From Maccoyibacter intestinihominis (lineage in GTDB: Bacteria; Bacillota; Clostridia; Lachnospirales; Lachnospiraceae): a DNA stretch of 64,000 nucleotides. The stretch covers positions 186,001 to 250,000 of the forward strand of contig NZ_JBBMEX010000001.1 of the NCBI RefSeq assembly GCF_040096355.1, in the 5' to 3' direction. Below, one piece after another: positions 33,524 to 41,372 of this stretch (position 1 is its first letter; each line of letters opens with the position of its first letter). Both the position numbers and the translations under genes were made by a program. The notes beneath the pieces are model-generated. The model saw only the letters and a list, made by a program, of their open reading frames with translations, was not told where the DNA came from and searched no databases.

Positions 33524-33961
33524 ATGTACAGCGAAAAGGTAATGGATCATTTTCAGCATCCAAGAAACGTAGGAGAGATAGAGAACGCAAGTGGAGTTGG
33601 AACCGTAGGAAATGCAAAATGCGGGGACATCATGAGAATTTTTTTAGATATTGATGATGACGAAGTCATCCGTGACTGTAAGTTCAAAACCTTTGGCTGC
33701 GGTGCGGCGGTAGCAACCAGCAGCATGGCAACAGAGCTTGTAAAAGGTAAGACCGTACAGGAAGCGTTAGAAGTTACAAACAAAGCAGTGATGGAAGCAC
33801 TTGACGGATTGCCACCGGTCAAGGTACACTGTTCTTTGTTAGCAGAGGAGGCGATCCATGCCGCACTCTGGGATTACGCAGAAAAGAATAATATAGTAAT
33901 ACAGGGCTTAGAGCAGCCAAAATCCGATATTTCCGAGGGCGAAGTGGAGGAGGACTACTAA
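33524..33961 (+). CDS. nifU: Fe-S cluster scaffold protein, NifU N-terminal/IscU type
   Basis: The 145-residue protein carries the three cluster-binding Cys in NAKCGDIMRI, FKTFGCGAAVATSS and PPVKVHCSLLAEEA, plus the Asp of CGD. It begins MYSEKVMDHFQHPRNVG, as in IscU/NifU. AAGGAGG precedes the ATG, 14 bases after nifS. An acidic tail of about 15 residues is extra. Confidence 0.96.
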   Translation: MYSEKVMDHFQHPRNVGEIENASGVGTVGNAKCGDIMRIFLDIDDDEVIRDCKFKTFGCGAAVATSSMATELVKGKTVQEALEVTNKAVMEALDGLPPVKVHCSLLAEEAIHAALWDYAEKNNIVIQGLEQPKSDISEGEVEEDY

Positions 33962-33974
33962 GCCGGAGGAAATT

Positions 33975-35060
33975 ATGGAGAAAAAAAAGGTAGTAGTGGG
34001 AATGTCGGGCGGTGTAGATTCATCCGTAGCGGCATATCTCTTAAAAGAACAGGGCTATGATGTCATCGGAGTTACGATGCAGATCTGGCAGGACGAGAGT
34101 ACACAGATACAGGAAGAAAATGGCGGATGCTGTGGACTGAGTGCTGTGGATGATGCAAGAAGAGTAGCAGGAGAACTTGGAATTCCTTATTATGTCATGA
34201 ATTTTAAGCGGGAATTCAAAGAACAGGTCATGGATTATTTTATCGGCGAATATCGTTTAGGAAGAACACCGAATCCGTGTATTGCCTGCAACCGTCATGT
34301 AAAATGGGAAGCACTGCTAAAAAGGAGTCTCGATATCGGAGCAGATTACATTGCCACCGGACATTATGCCAGAATCGAGCAGCTTGCAAATGGCAGATAT
34401 GCCATCAAGAATTCCGTAACAGCAAAAAAAGACCAGACCTATGCACTGTATAATCTGACGCAGGAACAGTTGTCACATACCCTGATGCCGGTGGGAGATT
34501 ATACGAAAGACGAGATACGAAGCATTGCTGAAAAGATCAATCTGCGTGTGGCAAACAAACCGGACAGTCAGGACATCTGTTTTGTACCGGATGGCGATTA
34601 TGCCGGATTTATTGAACGCGAGATTGGAGACAGTGTTGCAAAAGAAGGAAACTTTGTCTTAGAAGACGGAACGGTTTTGGGAAAACATAAGGGAATTACC
34701 CACTATACCATTGGACAGAGAAAGGGCTTAAATCTTTCTATGGGAAAACCGGTTTTTGTAACGGAAATCCGTCCTGAAACGAATGAAGTGGTCATTGGAG
34801 ATAATGAAGATCTTTTTGTGCGGGAAGTCTATGCAGACCGGATCAACTTTATGTCGGTACCGGATTTAAAGGAAAAACAGCATTTTAAGGCAAAAATCCG
34901 CTATGCACATCAGGGAGCACCGGCACTGATCGAGCAGATTGACGATGATCTGATCCGATGCACGTTTGAAGAACCGCAAAGAGCCATGACTCCGGGACAG
35001 GCTTTAGTATTTTATGATGGAGAATATGTTGCGGGCGGTGGTACGATCATCAAAAGATGA
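33975..35060 (+). CDS. mnmA: tRNA 2-thiouridine(34) synthase MnmA
   Basis: The 361-residue enzyme puts sulfur on the wobble uridine of Lys/Glu/Gln tRNAs. The PP-loop GMSGGVDSSVAAYLL is at residues 9-23. The catalytic cysteines are in NPCIACNRHVKW and SQDICFVPDGDY. CGGAGG is 7 bases upstream, and it lies 13 bases after nifU in the same operon, so NifS is the likely sulfur donor. Its stop codon directly abuts the stop of the convergent tmcAL gene. Confidence 0.97.
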   Translation: MEKKKVVVGMSGGVDSSVAAYLLKEQGYDVIGVTMQIWQDESTQIQEENGGCCGLSAVDDARRVAGELGIPYYVMNFKREFKEQVMDYFIGEYRLGRTPNPCIACNRHVKWEALLKRSLDIGADYIATGHYARIEQLANGRYAIKNSVTAKKDQTYALYNLTQEQLSHTLMPVGDYTKDEIRSIAEKINLRVANKPDSQDICFVPDGDYAGFIEREIGDSVAKEGNFVLEDGTVLGKHKGITHYTIGQRKGLNLSMGKPVFVTEIRPETNEVVIGDNEDLFVREVYADRINFMSVPDLKEKQHFKAKIRYAHQGAPALIEQIDDDLIRCTFEEPQRAMTPGQALVFYDGEYVAGGGTIIKR

Positions 35061-36341
35061 TCATACCCGCAGAAATTTTCGTTTATATTCGTTTGGAATC
35101 GCAAAACCGCTCTTTTGTACGGCAGCCATACGATAGAGTTCAGAAGCAAGCACATCTTTTTTCAAAAGAGCTTGGGCTGCTTCATCTAACTGCTGTTTTT
35201 TGTCCAAAGGAGAGGTGAGAAGCGGAATCGTGGAATGTTGTTTCAGTTCCTTTAAAAGAGGAGCAGCATCCTCGCGAAAACCAAGTATTTTTCCATATGG
35301 TACATAATCAAGATTACGGTAAAAGCCGTAATCTTTTTCTTTTATATCTAAAAGAATGTGAGTAAGAAGCCTGCTCAGACGGGTGTAGGTTACTTCTTTG
35401 GTCTTTAGATCATCCAGAAAATCCACAACGGATGAAAAATGTTCCCGCTGTCGCAGAATCCGGTTAGAAAGCTCCAAAGAGCCGTCTGCATAGTCGGTAA
35501 ATGAGTCGTGAGTAACCAGACAATAGCCTAGCATAGCGGCAAAATCCTCTTCAAACATCAGCGGATGTGCGTTCAATGCTTCGCATAAGGTCAAAAAGGC
35601 ACTTTTTGGCATCCACGCATCTAAGGCAGAAAGGTCACTGTAAAGGTCGGCCAGTCCGTTCAGATAAGAACGGATTCCGGTCGCAGACGCAAAAGAAGTA
35701 TCTAAGTTATTGGCGTGATAACCGCTTCCGATACGGGCAATGGGAACCGGGCGGATCTGACTGTTCCGGCGAAAAAGAGCTTTGCAGTATTCCAGTCCTA
35801 AGATATTATTCGGCGAAGCTAAGATCGTTTCTGCTAATTCGGGTGTAACCGAAGCTAAGACAGAAGGGTCACCGGATAAAGGGGCAGACAGGGAAGTCTG
35901 TACGGCAAAGGCTCTTGCGGCAGGATAACTCATTCCTTTTTTTAAGGCATCATTCAAAGCAGAGCGATATGCGGAAGTTTCTTCGGCTAAAAAACGTGCT
36001 AAGGACAGCAGGGCAGCCTGATCCGGCGTTTCACAGCCAAAGCAGACAGCGGAAGTTACCCCGATGCGGTCTAAAAGGGCAATGCCTGCCCCGGCAAAAT
36101 ATTCCGCACTTGCCGTAGACCAGAGGACCGGAAGTTCTAATACCAGATCCGCTCCGTTTTCTAATGCCATTTTGGCTCTGGTATATTTGTCGATCAAAGC
36201 GGGGGCACCCCGCTGTACAAAATCCCCGCTCATGACCACGATAAGATAGTCGGCATTTGTATCATTTCTTGCTTTTTCTAACTGATAAAGATGTCCGTTG
36301 TGGAACGGATTGTATTCTGCAATAATACCTGTAACATTCAT
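35061..36341 (-). CDS. tmcAL: tRNA(Met) cytidine acetate ligase (TmcAL/YlbM type)
   Basis: The 426-residue nucleotidyltransferase-fold protein starts NVTGIIAEYNPFHNGHLYQLE with the HxGH ATP-binding motif. VVMSGDFVQRGAPALIDKY and SGYHANNLD are family signatures. TmcAL forms N4-acetylcytidine at the wobble position of elongator tRNA-Met from acetate and ATP. The ATG complementary to 36339-36341 has GGGAG upstream and matches family starts; the frame extends 26 codons further without support. Its neighbour ackA makes or consumes acetyl-phosphate and acetate, a possibly meaningful adjacency. Confidence 0.9.
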   Translation of the reverse strand: MNVTGIIAEYNPFHNGHLYQLEKARNDTNADYLIVVMSGDFVQRGAPALIDKYTRAKMALENGADLVLELPVLWSTASAEYFAGAGIALLDRIGVTSAVCFGCETPDQAALLSLARFLAEETSAYRSALNDALKKGMSYPAARAFAVQTSLSAPLSGDPSVLASVTPELAETILASPNNILGLEYCKALFRRNSQIRPVPIARIGSGYHANNLDTSFASATGIRSYLNGLADLYSDLSALDAWMPKSAFLTLCEALNAHPLMFEEDFAAMLGYCLVTHDSFTDYADGSLELSNRILRQREHFSSVVDFLDDLKTKEVTYTRLSRLLTHILLDIKEKDYGFYRNLDYVPYGKILGFREDAAPLLKELKQHSTIPLLTSPLDKKQQLDEAAQALLKKDVLASELYRMAAVQKSGFAIPNEYKRKFLRV

Positions 36342-36436
36342 TTTTTCGTACACTCCCTGTTTATTGATGGCTTTGGATGAGAATGGCTCAATTATAGCAT
36401 GCCCGTTTTTTATCAGCAAGACTCCGGCAGGGGGAC

Positions 36437-36465
36437 TTGTATAAAAAAGAGAAAACGATTATAAT
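36437..36465 (+). promoter_or_regulatory. Sigma-A promoter of ackA
   Basis: TTGTAT (36437-36442), 17 bases, TATAAT (36460-36465). Confidence 0.8.
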
Positions 36466-36517
36466 AAATATACTTTACTGTTTAAAATCAGGAAAAAAGA
36501 AGAAGTGAGGAAAAGAA

Positions 36518-37711
36518 ATGAATATATTGGTCATCAACTGCGGAAGCAGTTCTTTAAAATTTCAGCTGATCGATTCTGCAAGTGAGGAAGTGCTTGCAAA
36601 AGGTCTGTGCGAGAGAATCGGAATTGATGGAAGACTGGTTTATCAGTCCGAAGGAAATGAAAAAGAGATTACAAAAGAGCATATGCCAACACATACAGAA
36701 GCTGTCAAACTGGTGTTAGAGGCACTGGTAAATCCAAAGACAGGCGCCATTTCATCTTTAGATGAGATCGGAGCTGTCGGTCATCGTATCGTTCATGGTG
36801 GAGAGGCATTCACAGAATCTACATTGATCACGGATGAAGTGATCGCAGCAGTAGAGCGTGTCAGTGAATTAGCACCTTTACACAATCCGGCAAATCTGAT
36901 CGGTATTGAAGCCTGTCAGAAGCTGATGCCGGGTGTTCCGATGGCAGCAGTATTTGATACGGCATTTCATCAGACGATGCCTGCTGAGGCGTATATGTAT
37001 GGTATTCCTTATAAGTACTACTCACAGTTCAAAGTTCGTAAATACGGTTTCCACGGAACCAGCCACAGCTATGTATCCAAGCATGCTGCAGATATGTTAG
37101 GACAGCCATACGAATCCTTAAAGACGATCGTCTGTCATTTAGGAAACGGTGCATCTGTCTGTGCAGTAAAAAATGGAAAATCTGTAGATACTTCCATGGG
37201 TCTGACACCGTTAGAGGGACTTGTTATGGGAACGAGAAGTGGTGACATCGATCCATCCGTCATTGAGTATATTGCAGAAAAAGAGAATTTTGAGATGGAA
37301 CACATCATGGATGTTTTAAATAAAAAATCCGGTGTTTATGGTATCTCCGGTGTATCCAGTGATTTCCGTGACATTGAGGCAGCAGCAGAAGCAGGCGATG
37401 AAAGAGCAGCACTCGCACAGGATGTATTCTGCTACCGCGTGGTAAAATATATCGGTGCCTATGCAGCCGCTATGAACGGAGTGGATGCAATCTGCTTTAC
37501 CGCAGGCTTAGGAGAGAATTCCGGTGAGACCCGTAAGAAGATCTGCGATTATTTAGGATACCTTGGCGTAGAGTTAGATGAAGAAGCAAATAAGAGACGT
37601 GGAGAGGATTTAGTGATCTCTACAGAAAGCTCTAAAGTCAAGGTTCTGATGGTGCCGACAAACGAAGAACTTGCCATTGCAAGAGAGACAGCGGCACTGG
37701 TTCAGAAATAG
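36518..37711 (+). CDS. ackA: Acetate kinase
   Basis: This 397-residue ASKHA-fold enzyme forms ATP and acetate from acetyl-phosphate in fermentation. It begins NILVINCGSSSLKFQLID, followed by VGHRIVHGGEAF, VFDTAFHQTMP, YGFHGTSHSYVS and CHLGNGASVCAV, all active-site blocks. No pta gene lies upstream, unlike many clostridia. Downstream comes the DUF177-rpmF unit with its own promoter. Confidence 0.97.
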   Translation: MNILVINCGSSSLKFQLIDSASEEVLAKGLCERIGIDGRLVYQSEGNEKEITKEHMPTHTEAVKLVLEALVNPKTGAISSLDEIGAVGHRIVHGGEAFTESTLITDEVIAAVERVSELAPLHNPANLIGIEACQKLMPGVPMAAVFDTAFHQTMPAEAYMYGIPYKYYSQFKVRKYGFHGTSHSYVSKHAADMLGQPYESLKTIVCHLGNGASVCAVKNGKSVDTSMGLTPLEGLVMGTRSGDIDPSVIEYIAEKENFEMEHIMDVLNKKSGVYGISGVSSDFRDIEAAAEAGDERAALAQDVFCYRVVKYIGAYAAAMNGVDAICFTAGLGENSGETRKKICDYLGYLGVELDEEANKRRGEDLVISTESSKVKVLMVPTNEELAIARETAALVQK

Positions 37712-37744
37712 CTCAAAAATATAGCTGAAATAAGGCAAAATCTG

Positions 37745-37773
37745 TTGACAAATATCCGGTGGATATGTATAAT
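37745..37773 (+). promoter_or_regulatory. Consensus promoter with a palindrome in the spacer
   Basis: TTGACA (37745-37750), 17 bases, TATAAT (37768-37773) is a perfect sigma-A promoter. The spacer contains ATATCC-GGT-GGATAT (37752-37766), a perfect inverted repeat that could be an operator. Confidence 0.85.
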
Positions 37774-37799
37774 TGTTTAGGTGTGAATAGGAGAAGAAG

Positions 37800-38327
37800 A
37801 TGAAAGTTGATTTGACAGATATCAAAGCTTTGGAAAACAGGGAAGTAGAAAAAAGAGTTCCCGTGGACCTCGTCACATTCGACTCGAAGCTGGGTAAATT
37901 TCCTATTACAAAAAAGGAAGATGTGGCACTCCATATCAGGAACGAAGAGAATAAGCGGCTGTTTGTTCAGGGTACGACAGAGCTGACCATTGAGATTCCT
38001 TGTGACCGTTGTCTGGAGGAAGTTCCGACAACATTCCATATAGACATCAATAAGGAGATCCCATTAGAGGAGACTCCGGATGTGGATGAGGAAAAGCTGG
38101 AAGCGAAGGACTACATGCTTGGATTTCATCTTGATTTAGATAGAATCATTTATGATGAAGTTTTGGTTAACTGGCCCATGAAAGTATTATGTAAAGAGGA
38201 TTGTGCAGGCATTTGTAAGAAGTGCGGCAAGAATCTGAATCATGGTACCTGTGACTGTGAAAAGACAGAACCAGATCCAAGAATGGCAGTTATCCAAGAT
38301 GTATTTAAGAATTTTAAGGAGGTGTAA
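37800..38327 (+). CDS. yceD: DUF177 (YceD) family protein
   Basis: The 175-residue protein has four Cys in two pairs in its second half (CDRCLEE; CKEDCAGICKKCGKNLN). This is the DUF177 signature, often found upstream of rpmF. YceD-type proteins are linked to 23S rRNA accumulation in plants and bacteria. Its stop is 4 bases before rpmF and the rpmF ribosome binding site overlaps its end, so the two are coupled. TAGGAGAAG precedes the ATG. Confidence 0.9.
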   Translation: MKVDLTDIKALENREVEKRVPVDLVTFDSKLGKFPITKKEDVALHIRNEENKRLFVQGTTELTIEIPCDRCLEEVPTTFHIDINKEIPLEETPDVDEEKLEAKDYMLGFHLDLDRIIYDEVLVNWPMKVLCKEDCAGICKKCGKNLNHGTCDCEKTEPDPRMAVIQDVFKNFKEV

Positions 38328-38331
38328 CCAA

Positions 38332-38511
38332 ATGTCAATTTGTCCAAAGAACAAATCCTCTAAGGGTAGAAGAGATAAAAGAAGAGCAAACTGGAAAATG
38401 ACTGCTCCGACTTTAGTAAAATGCAGTAAATGCGGAGAGTTAATGATGCCTCACAGAGTTTGCAAAAGCTGTGGCTCATATAACAAGAGAGAAATCGTTG
38501 CACAGGATTAA
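38332..38511 (+). CDS. rpmF: 50S ribosomal protein L32
   Basis: The 59-residue protein starts SICPKNKSSKGRRDKRRANW and has a zinc ribbon CSKCGELMMPHRVCKSCG, with four Cys, so it is the zinc-bound form. GGAGGTG lies 7 bases before the ATG. Its position after DUF177 is conserved across Firmicutes. Confidence 0.97.
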   Translation: MSICPKNKSSKGRRDKRRANWKMTAPTLVKCSKCGELMMPHRVCKSCGSYNKREIVAQD

Positions 38512-38524
38512 TCTGTCATGGTTG

Positions 38525-38553
38525 AGGAGTGTTTGAAAGAACACTCCTTTTTT
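38525..38553 (+). terminator. Intrinsic terminator after rpmF
   Basis: GGAGTGTT pairs with AACACTCC around a short loop, followed by six T. Confidence 0.88.
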
Positions 38554-38576
38554 CTATTTTTTCAGGAGGGAAAGCT

Positions 38577-39212
38577 GTGAACACAGAACATGATAATACG
38601 CTGCTTTCTATATTAGGAAAAATCACAGACAGTCTGTTGCTCTGTCTGCTGTATCTGCTCAGTTGTCTGCCAATCATTACGATCGGAGCGGCAACGACAG
38701 CACTTTATTATACCACGCACAAAGTACTCCGCTGTGACAGGAGTTATCTTTGGAAAGAATATAAGCGGGCATGGAAAGAGAATTTTAAACAGGCAACCAT
38801 CTGCTGGCTTATCTTTGCCGGGATCGGTGCTTTGCTTGGATTTGACATCTATGTGATGTATGGAATCTTTCGTGCCGGAAGTCCATACGGAAGTGCCTAT
38901 GTATTTTTTGCGGTACTGCTGATGGCGGAAATTTTGTGGATGGTATATACCTTTGCATACATTGCAAGATTTCAGAATAGTACAAAGGAAGTGTTAAGAA
39001 ACAGTGCGATCATGACGGTCATCCACATTCCAAAGAGCCTTGCACTTTTAGCCGTGTTAGGAGTAGGTGCCTTTTTGGTATGGCTGATACCGCCGCTGTT
39101 TTTGATCATTCCGGTGTTGTGTGCATGGTTTGCAGAGGTAATCTTAGAGAGTGTCTTTGTGAATTATATCAAGGAAGAGGACAGGGAAGACGGGAAAGAA
39201 GATTTTTCGTAA
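38577..39212 (+). CDS. DUF624 (YesL-like) membrane protein
   Basis: The 211-residue protein has about five hydrophobic segments. The N-terminus ITDSLLLCLLYLLSCLPIIT, then TIGAATTALYYTTHKV, is the DUF624 signature. Homologues accompany sugar ABC transporters, but none is next to it here. I chose GTG 38577 because CAGGAGGG lies 6-13 bases upstream; an in-frame ATG at 38529 sits inside the rpmF terminator. The function is unknown. It interrupts the usual rpmF-plsX adjacency. Confidence 0.8.
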   Translation: MNTEHDNTLLSILGKITDSLLLCLLYLLSCLPIITIGAATTALYYTTHKVLRCDRSYLWKEYKRAWKENFKQATICWLIFAGIGALLGFDIYVMYGIFRAGSPYGSAYVFFAVLLMAEILWMVYTFAYIARFQNSTKEVLRNSAIMTVIHIPKSLALLAVLGVGAFLVWLIPPLFLIIPVLCAWFAEVILESVFVNYIKEEDREDGKEDFS

Positions 39213-39245
39213 AAGGCAATTTTTAGAAACAACCGTTTTTTGTGG

Positions 39246-39274
39246 TTGATTTATAGAAACAGATATAGTATATT
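39246..39274 (+). promoter_or_regulatory. Sigma-A promoter of the plsX-acpP unit
   Basis: TTGATT (39246-39251), 17 bases, TATATT (39269-39274). A CAACC/GGTTG hairpin overlaps the -35. No FapR-type operator was recognised. Confidence 0.7.
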
Positions 39275-39307
39275 TTCTTATAGACATGCGAATAAGGAGG
39301 TATTCCT

Positions 39308-40330
39308 ATGCAGGAAGAGGTACGGGTTGTACTGGATGCAATGGGAGGAGACCATGCACCGGAAGAGATGATCAAGGGTGCAGTGGAAGCAGTAAACGAA
39401 AAAAATAACATCCATGTTCTTTTGGTCGGACAGGAAGATGTCATATCCGAGGAACTGGAAAAATATACCTATCCTAAGGAAAGAATGGAGATTGTCCATG
39501 CATCCGAAGTGATAGAGACCGCAGAGCCGCCAGTCATGGCGATCCGCAAGAAAAAGGATTCCTCCATTGTGGTAGGAATGAATATGGTAAAGAACGGTGA
39601 GGCAGATGCTTTTGTGTCAGCAGGAAGTTCAGGAGCCATTCTTGTAGGTGGACAGGTTATCGTAGGCAGGATTAAAGGAATTGAAAGACCACCGTTGGCA
39701 CCGCTGATCCCAACGGAACAGGGAGTATCCCTTTTAGTCGATTGTGGTGCGAATGTGGATGCGAGACCGAGCCATTTAGTACAGTTTGCAAAGATGGGTT
39801 CTATTTATATGGAACATGTCATGGGCATCAAAAAGCCGAGAGTTGCGATCGTCAACATCGGAGCAGAGGAAGAAAAAGGAAATGCACTGGTAAAAGAGAC
39901 ATTTCCACTGTTAAAAGAATGTGAAGATATTAACTTTGTTGGAAGCATTGAGGCGAGAGAGATTCCGCACGGATATGCAGATGTCATTGTGTGTGAAGCA
40001 TTTACCGGAAATGTGATCTTAAAACTCTATGAAGGCGTGGCATCGACATTAATGAGTGCCGTAAAGCAGGGCATGATGTCATCGTTAAAGAGCAAGATCG
40101 GAGCATTGATGGTAAAGCCGGCGTTGAAGAGCACGCTGAAACAGTTTGATACCGCACAGTACGGTGGAGCACCGCTGTTAGGCTTAAACGGTCTGGTCGT
40201 TAAGACACATGGAAGCTCTAAGGCGGCAGAGATTAAAAATACCATTTTGCAGTGTGCCGTATTCCAGGAACAGGACATCAATCAGAAAATAAAAACTTAT
40301 ATTGTACAAAAACAGGAAGAACAGGAATAA
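39308..40330 (+). CDS. plsX: Phosphate acyltransferase PlsX
   Basis: This 340-residue peripheral membrane enzyme makes acyl-phosphate from acyl-ACP for phospholipid synthesis. It begins VRVVLDAMGGDHAPEEMIKG, the family hallmark; later GNVILKLYEGVASTL and LLGLNGLVVKTHGSS are seen. AAGGAGG lies 8 bases upstream. It is followed by acpP after 13 bases. Confidence 0.96.
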   Translation: MQEEVRVVLDAMGGDHAPEEMIKGAVEAVNEKNNIHVLLVGQEDVISEELEKYTYPKERMEIVHASEVIETAEPPVMAIRKKKDSSIVVGMNMVKNGEADAFVSAGSSGAILVGGQVIVGRIKGIERPPLAPLIPTEQGVSLLVDCGANVDARPSHLVQFAKMGSIYMEHVMGIKKPRVAIVNIGAEEEKGNALVKETFPLLKECEDINFVGSIEAREIPHGYADVIVCEAFTGNVILKLYEGVASTLMSAVKQGMMSSLKSKIGALMVKPALKSTLKQFDTAQYGGAPLLGLNGLVVKTHGSSKAAEIKNTILQCAVFQEQDINQKIKTYIVQKQEEQE

Positions 40331-40343
40331 GGAGGAAATCGAT

Positions 40344-40574
40344 ATGGAATTTGAAAAAATTAAAGCGATTATCGCAGAAGTATTAAACGTTGATGAAAAT
40401 GAGATTACAATGGAAACAACATTTACCGATGACTTAGGAGCAGATTCCTTAGATGTATTCCAGATCATCATGGGATTAGAGGAAGAATTTGATATTGAGA
40501 TCGCCAACGAAGATGCAGAAAAAATTGTGACAGTCGGTGATGCCGTAGAGCAGATTAAGAATGCTTTAGCATAA
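40344..40574 (+). CDS. acpP: Acyl carrier protein
   Basis: The 76-residue acidic protein has the phosphopantetheine attachment Ser in DDLGADSLDVFQ. AAGGAGG lies 7 bases upstream of ATG 40344. It supplies acyl chains to PlsX and fatty acid synthesis. Confidence 0.97.
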   Translation: MEFEKIKAIIAEVLNVDENEITMETTFTDDLGADSLDVFQIIMGLEEEFDIEIANEDAEKIVTVGDAVEQIKNALA

Positions 40575-40598
40575 CAGAACAAGGAAATGAGTAGTGAG

Positions 40599-40625
40599 AA
40601 GCCCTTTCTTTTTCAGAGGGCTTTT
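40599..40625 (+). terminator. Intrinsic terminator after acpP
   Basis: AAGCCCT pairs with AGGGCTT around TTCTTTTTC, followed by TTTT. Some read-through into rnc is expected because no clear promoter follows. Confidence 0.75.
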
Positions 40626-40654
40626 CGTTATATATGGAAAGAGGAGAAAGAATT

Positions 40655-41356
40655 TTGTACCAGAATCAGAAAAAAATGGAAGAGTTTCAACAGGTGATCG
40701 GATATCAGTTTCAGAATAAGAATCTGCTGCGTCAGGCATTGACACACAGTTCTTATGCAAATGAGAAGCATATGCACAGACTTTCCGATAATGAGAGACT
40801 GGAGTTTTTAGGTGATGCAGTCCTTGAGATCATCTCCAGTGAGTATTTATTTAACACATATCAGGACAAGCCGGAAGGAGATCTGACAAAATTGCGTGCA
40901 AGCATTGTCTGTGAACCGACACTGGCACTCTGCACCAAGGAAATGGATCTTGGAAAGTATCTCTATTTGGGAAAAGGAGAGGATATGACAGGCGGAAGAA
41001 GTCGTAAATCCATTCTTTCCGATGCGCTCGAGGCTGTGATAGGTGCCATTTATTTAGATGGTGGTTTTGCTAGTGCAAAAGAGTTTATTTTACGTTTTAT
41101 CTTAACGGATATCGAGCACAAACAGCTCTTTTATGATAGCAAAACTATCCTGCAGGAGATTGTACAGGCATCCCATAAGGAAGAACTGGGATATCGTCTG
41201 GTAAAAGAGGAAGGACCGGACCACAACAAACACTTTGTGGCAGAGGCATATGTCGGCGACCGGGTCATCGGACAGGGCGAAGGCAGGACCAAAAAGGGAG
41301 CAGAGCAGGAAGCCGCGTACCGCGGAATACTGAAACTGCGTGAAGAACAATCGTAA
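40655..41356 (+). CDS. rnc: Ribonuclease III
   Basis: The 233-residue dsRNA endonuclease contains the catalytic signature NERLEFLGDAVLE (about residues 45-57). The second acidic site is in SDALEAVIGAIYLDGG. The C-terminal dsRNA-binding domain reads VGDRVIGQGEGRTKKGAEQEAA. I chose TTG 40655 because GAGGAG lies 8 bases upstream; ATG 40634 is in frame but has no site, and ATG 40676 would also fit the family. Confidence 0.95.
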   Translation: MYQNQKKMEEFQQVIGYQFQNKNLLRQALTHSSYANEKHMHRLSDNERLEFLGDAVLEIISSEYLFNTYQDKPEGDLTKLRASIVCEPTLALCTKEMDLGKYLYLGKGEDMTGGRSRKSILSDALEAVIGAIYLDGGFASAKEFILRFILTDIEHKQLFYDSKTILQEIVQASHKEELGYRLVKEEGPDHNKHFVAEAYVGDRVIGQGEGRTKKGAEQEAAYRGILKLREEQS

Positions 41357-41372
41357 GCAGTGAGGGAACAGG

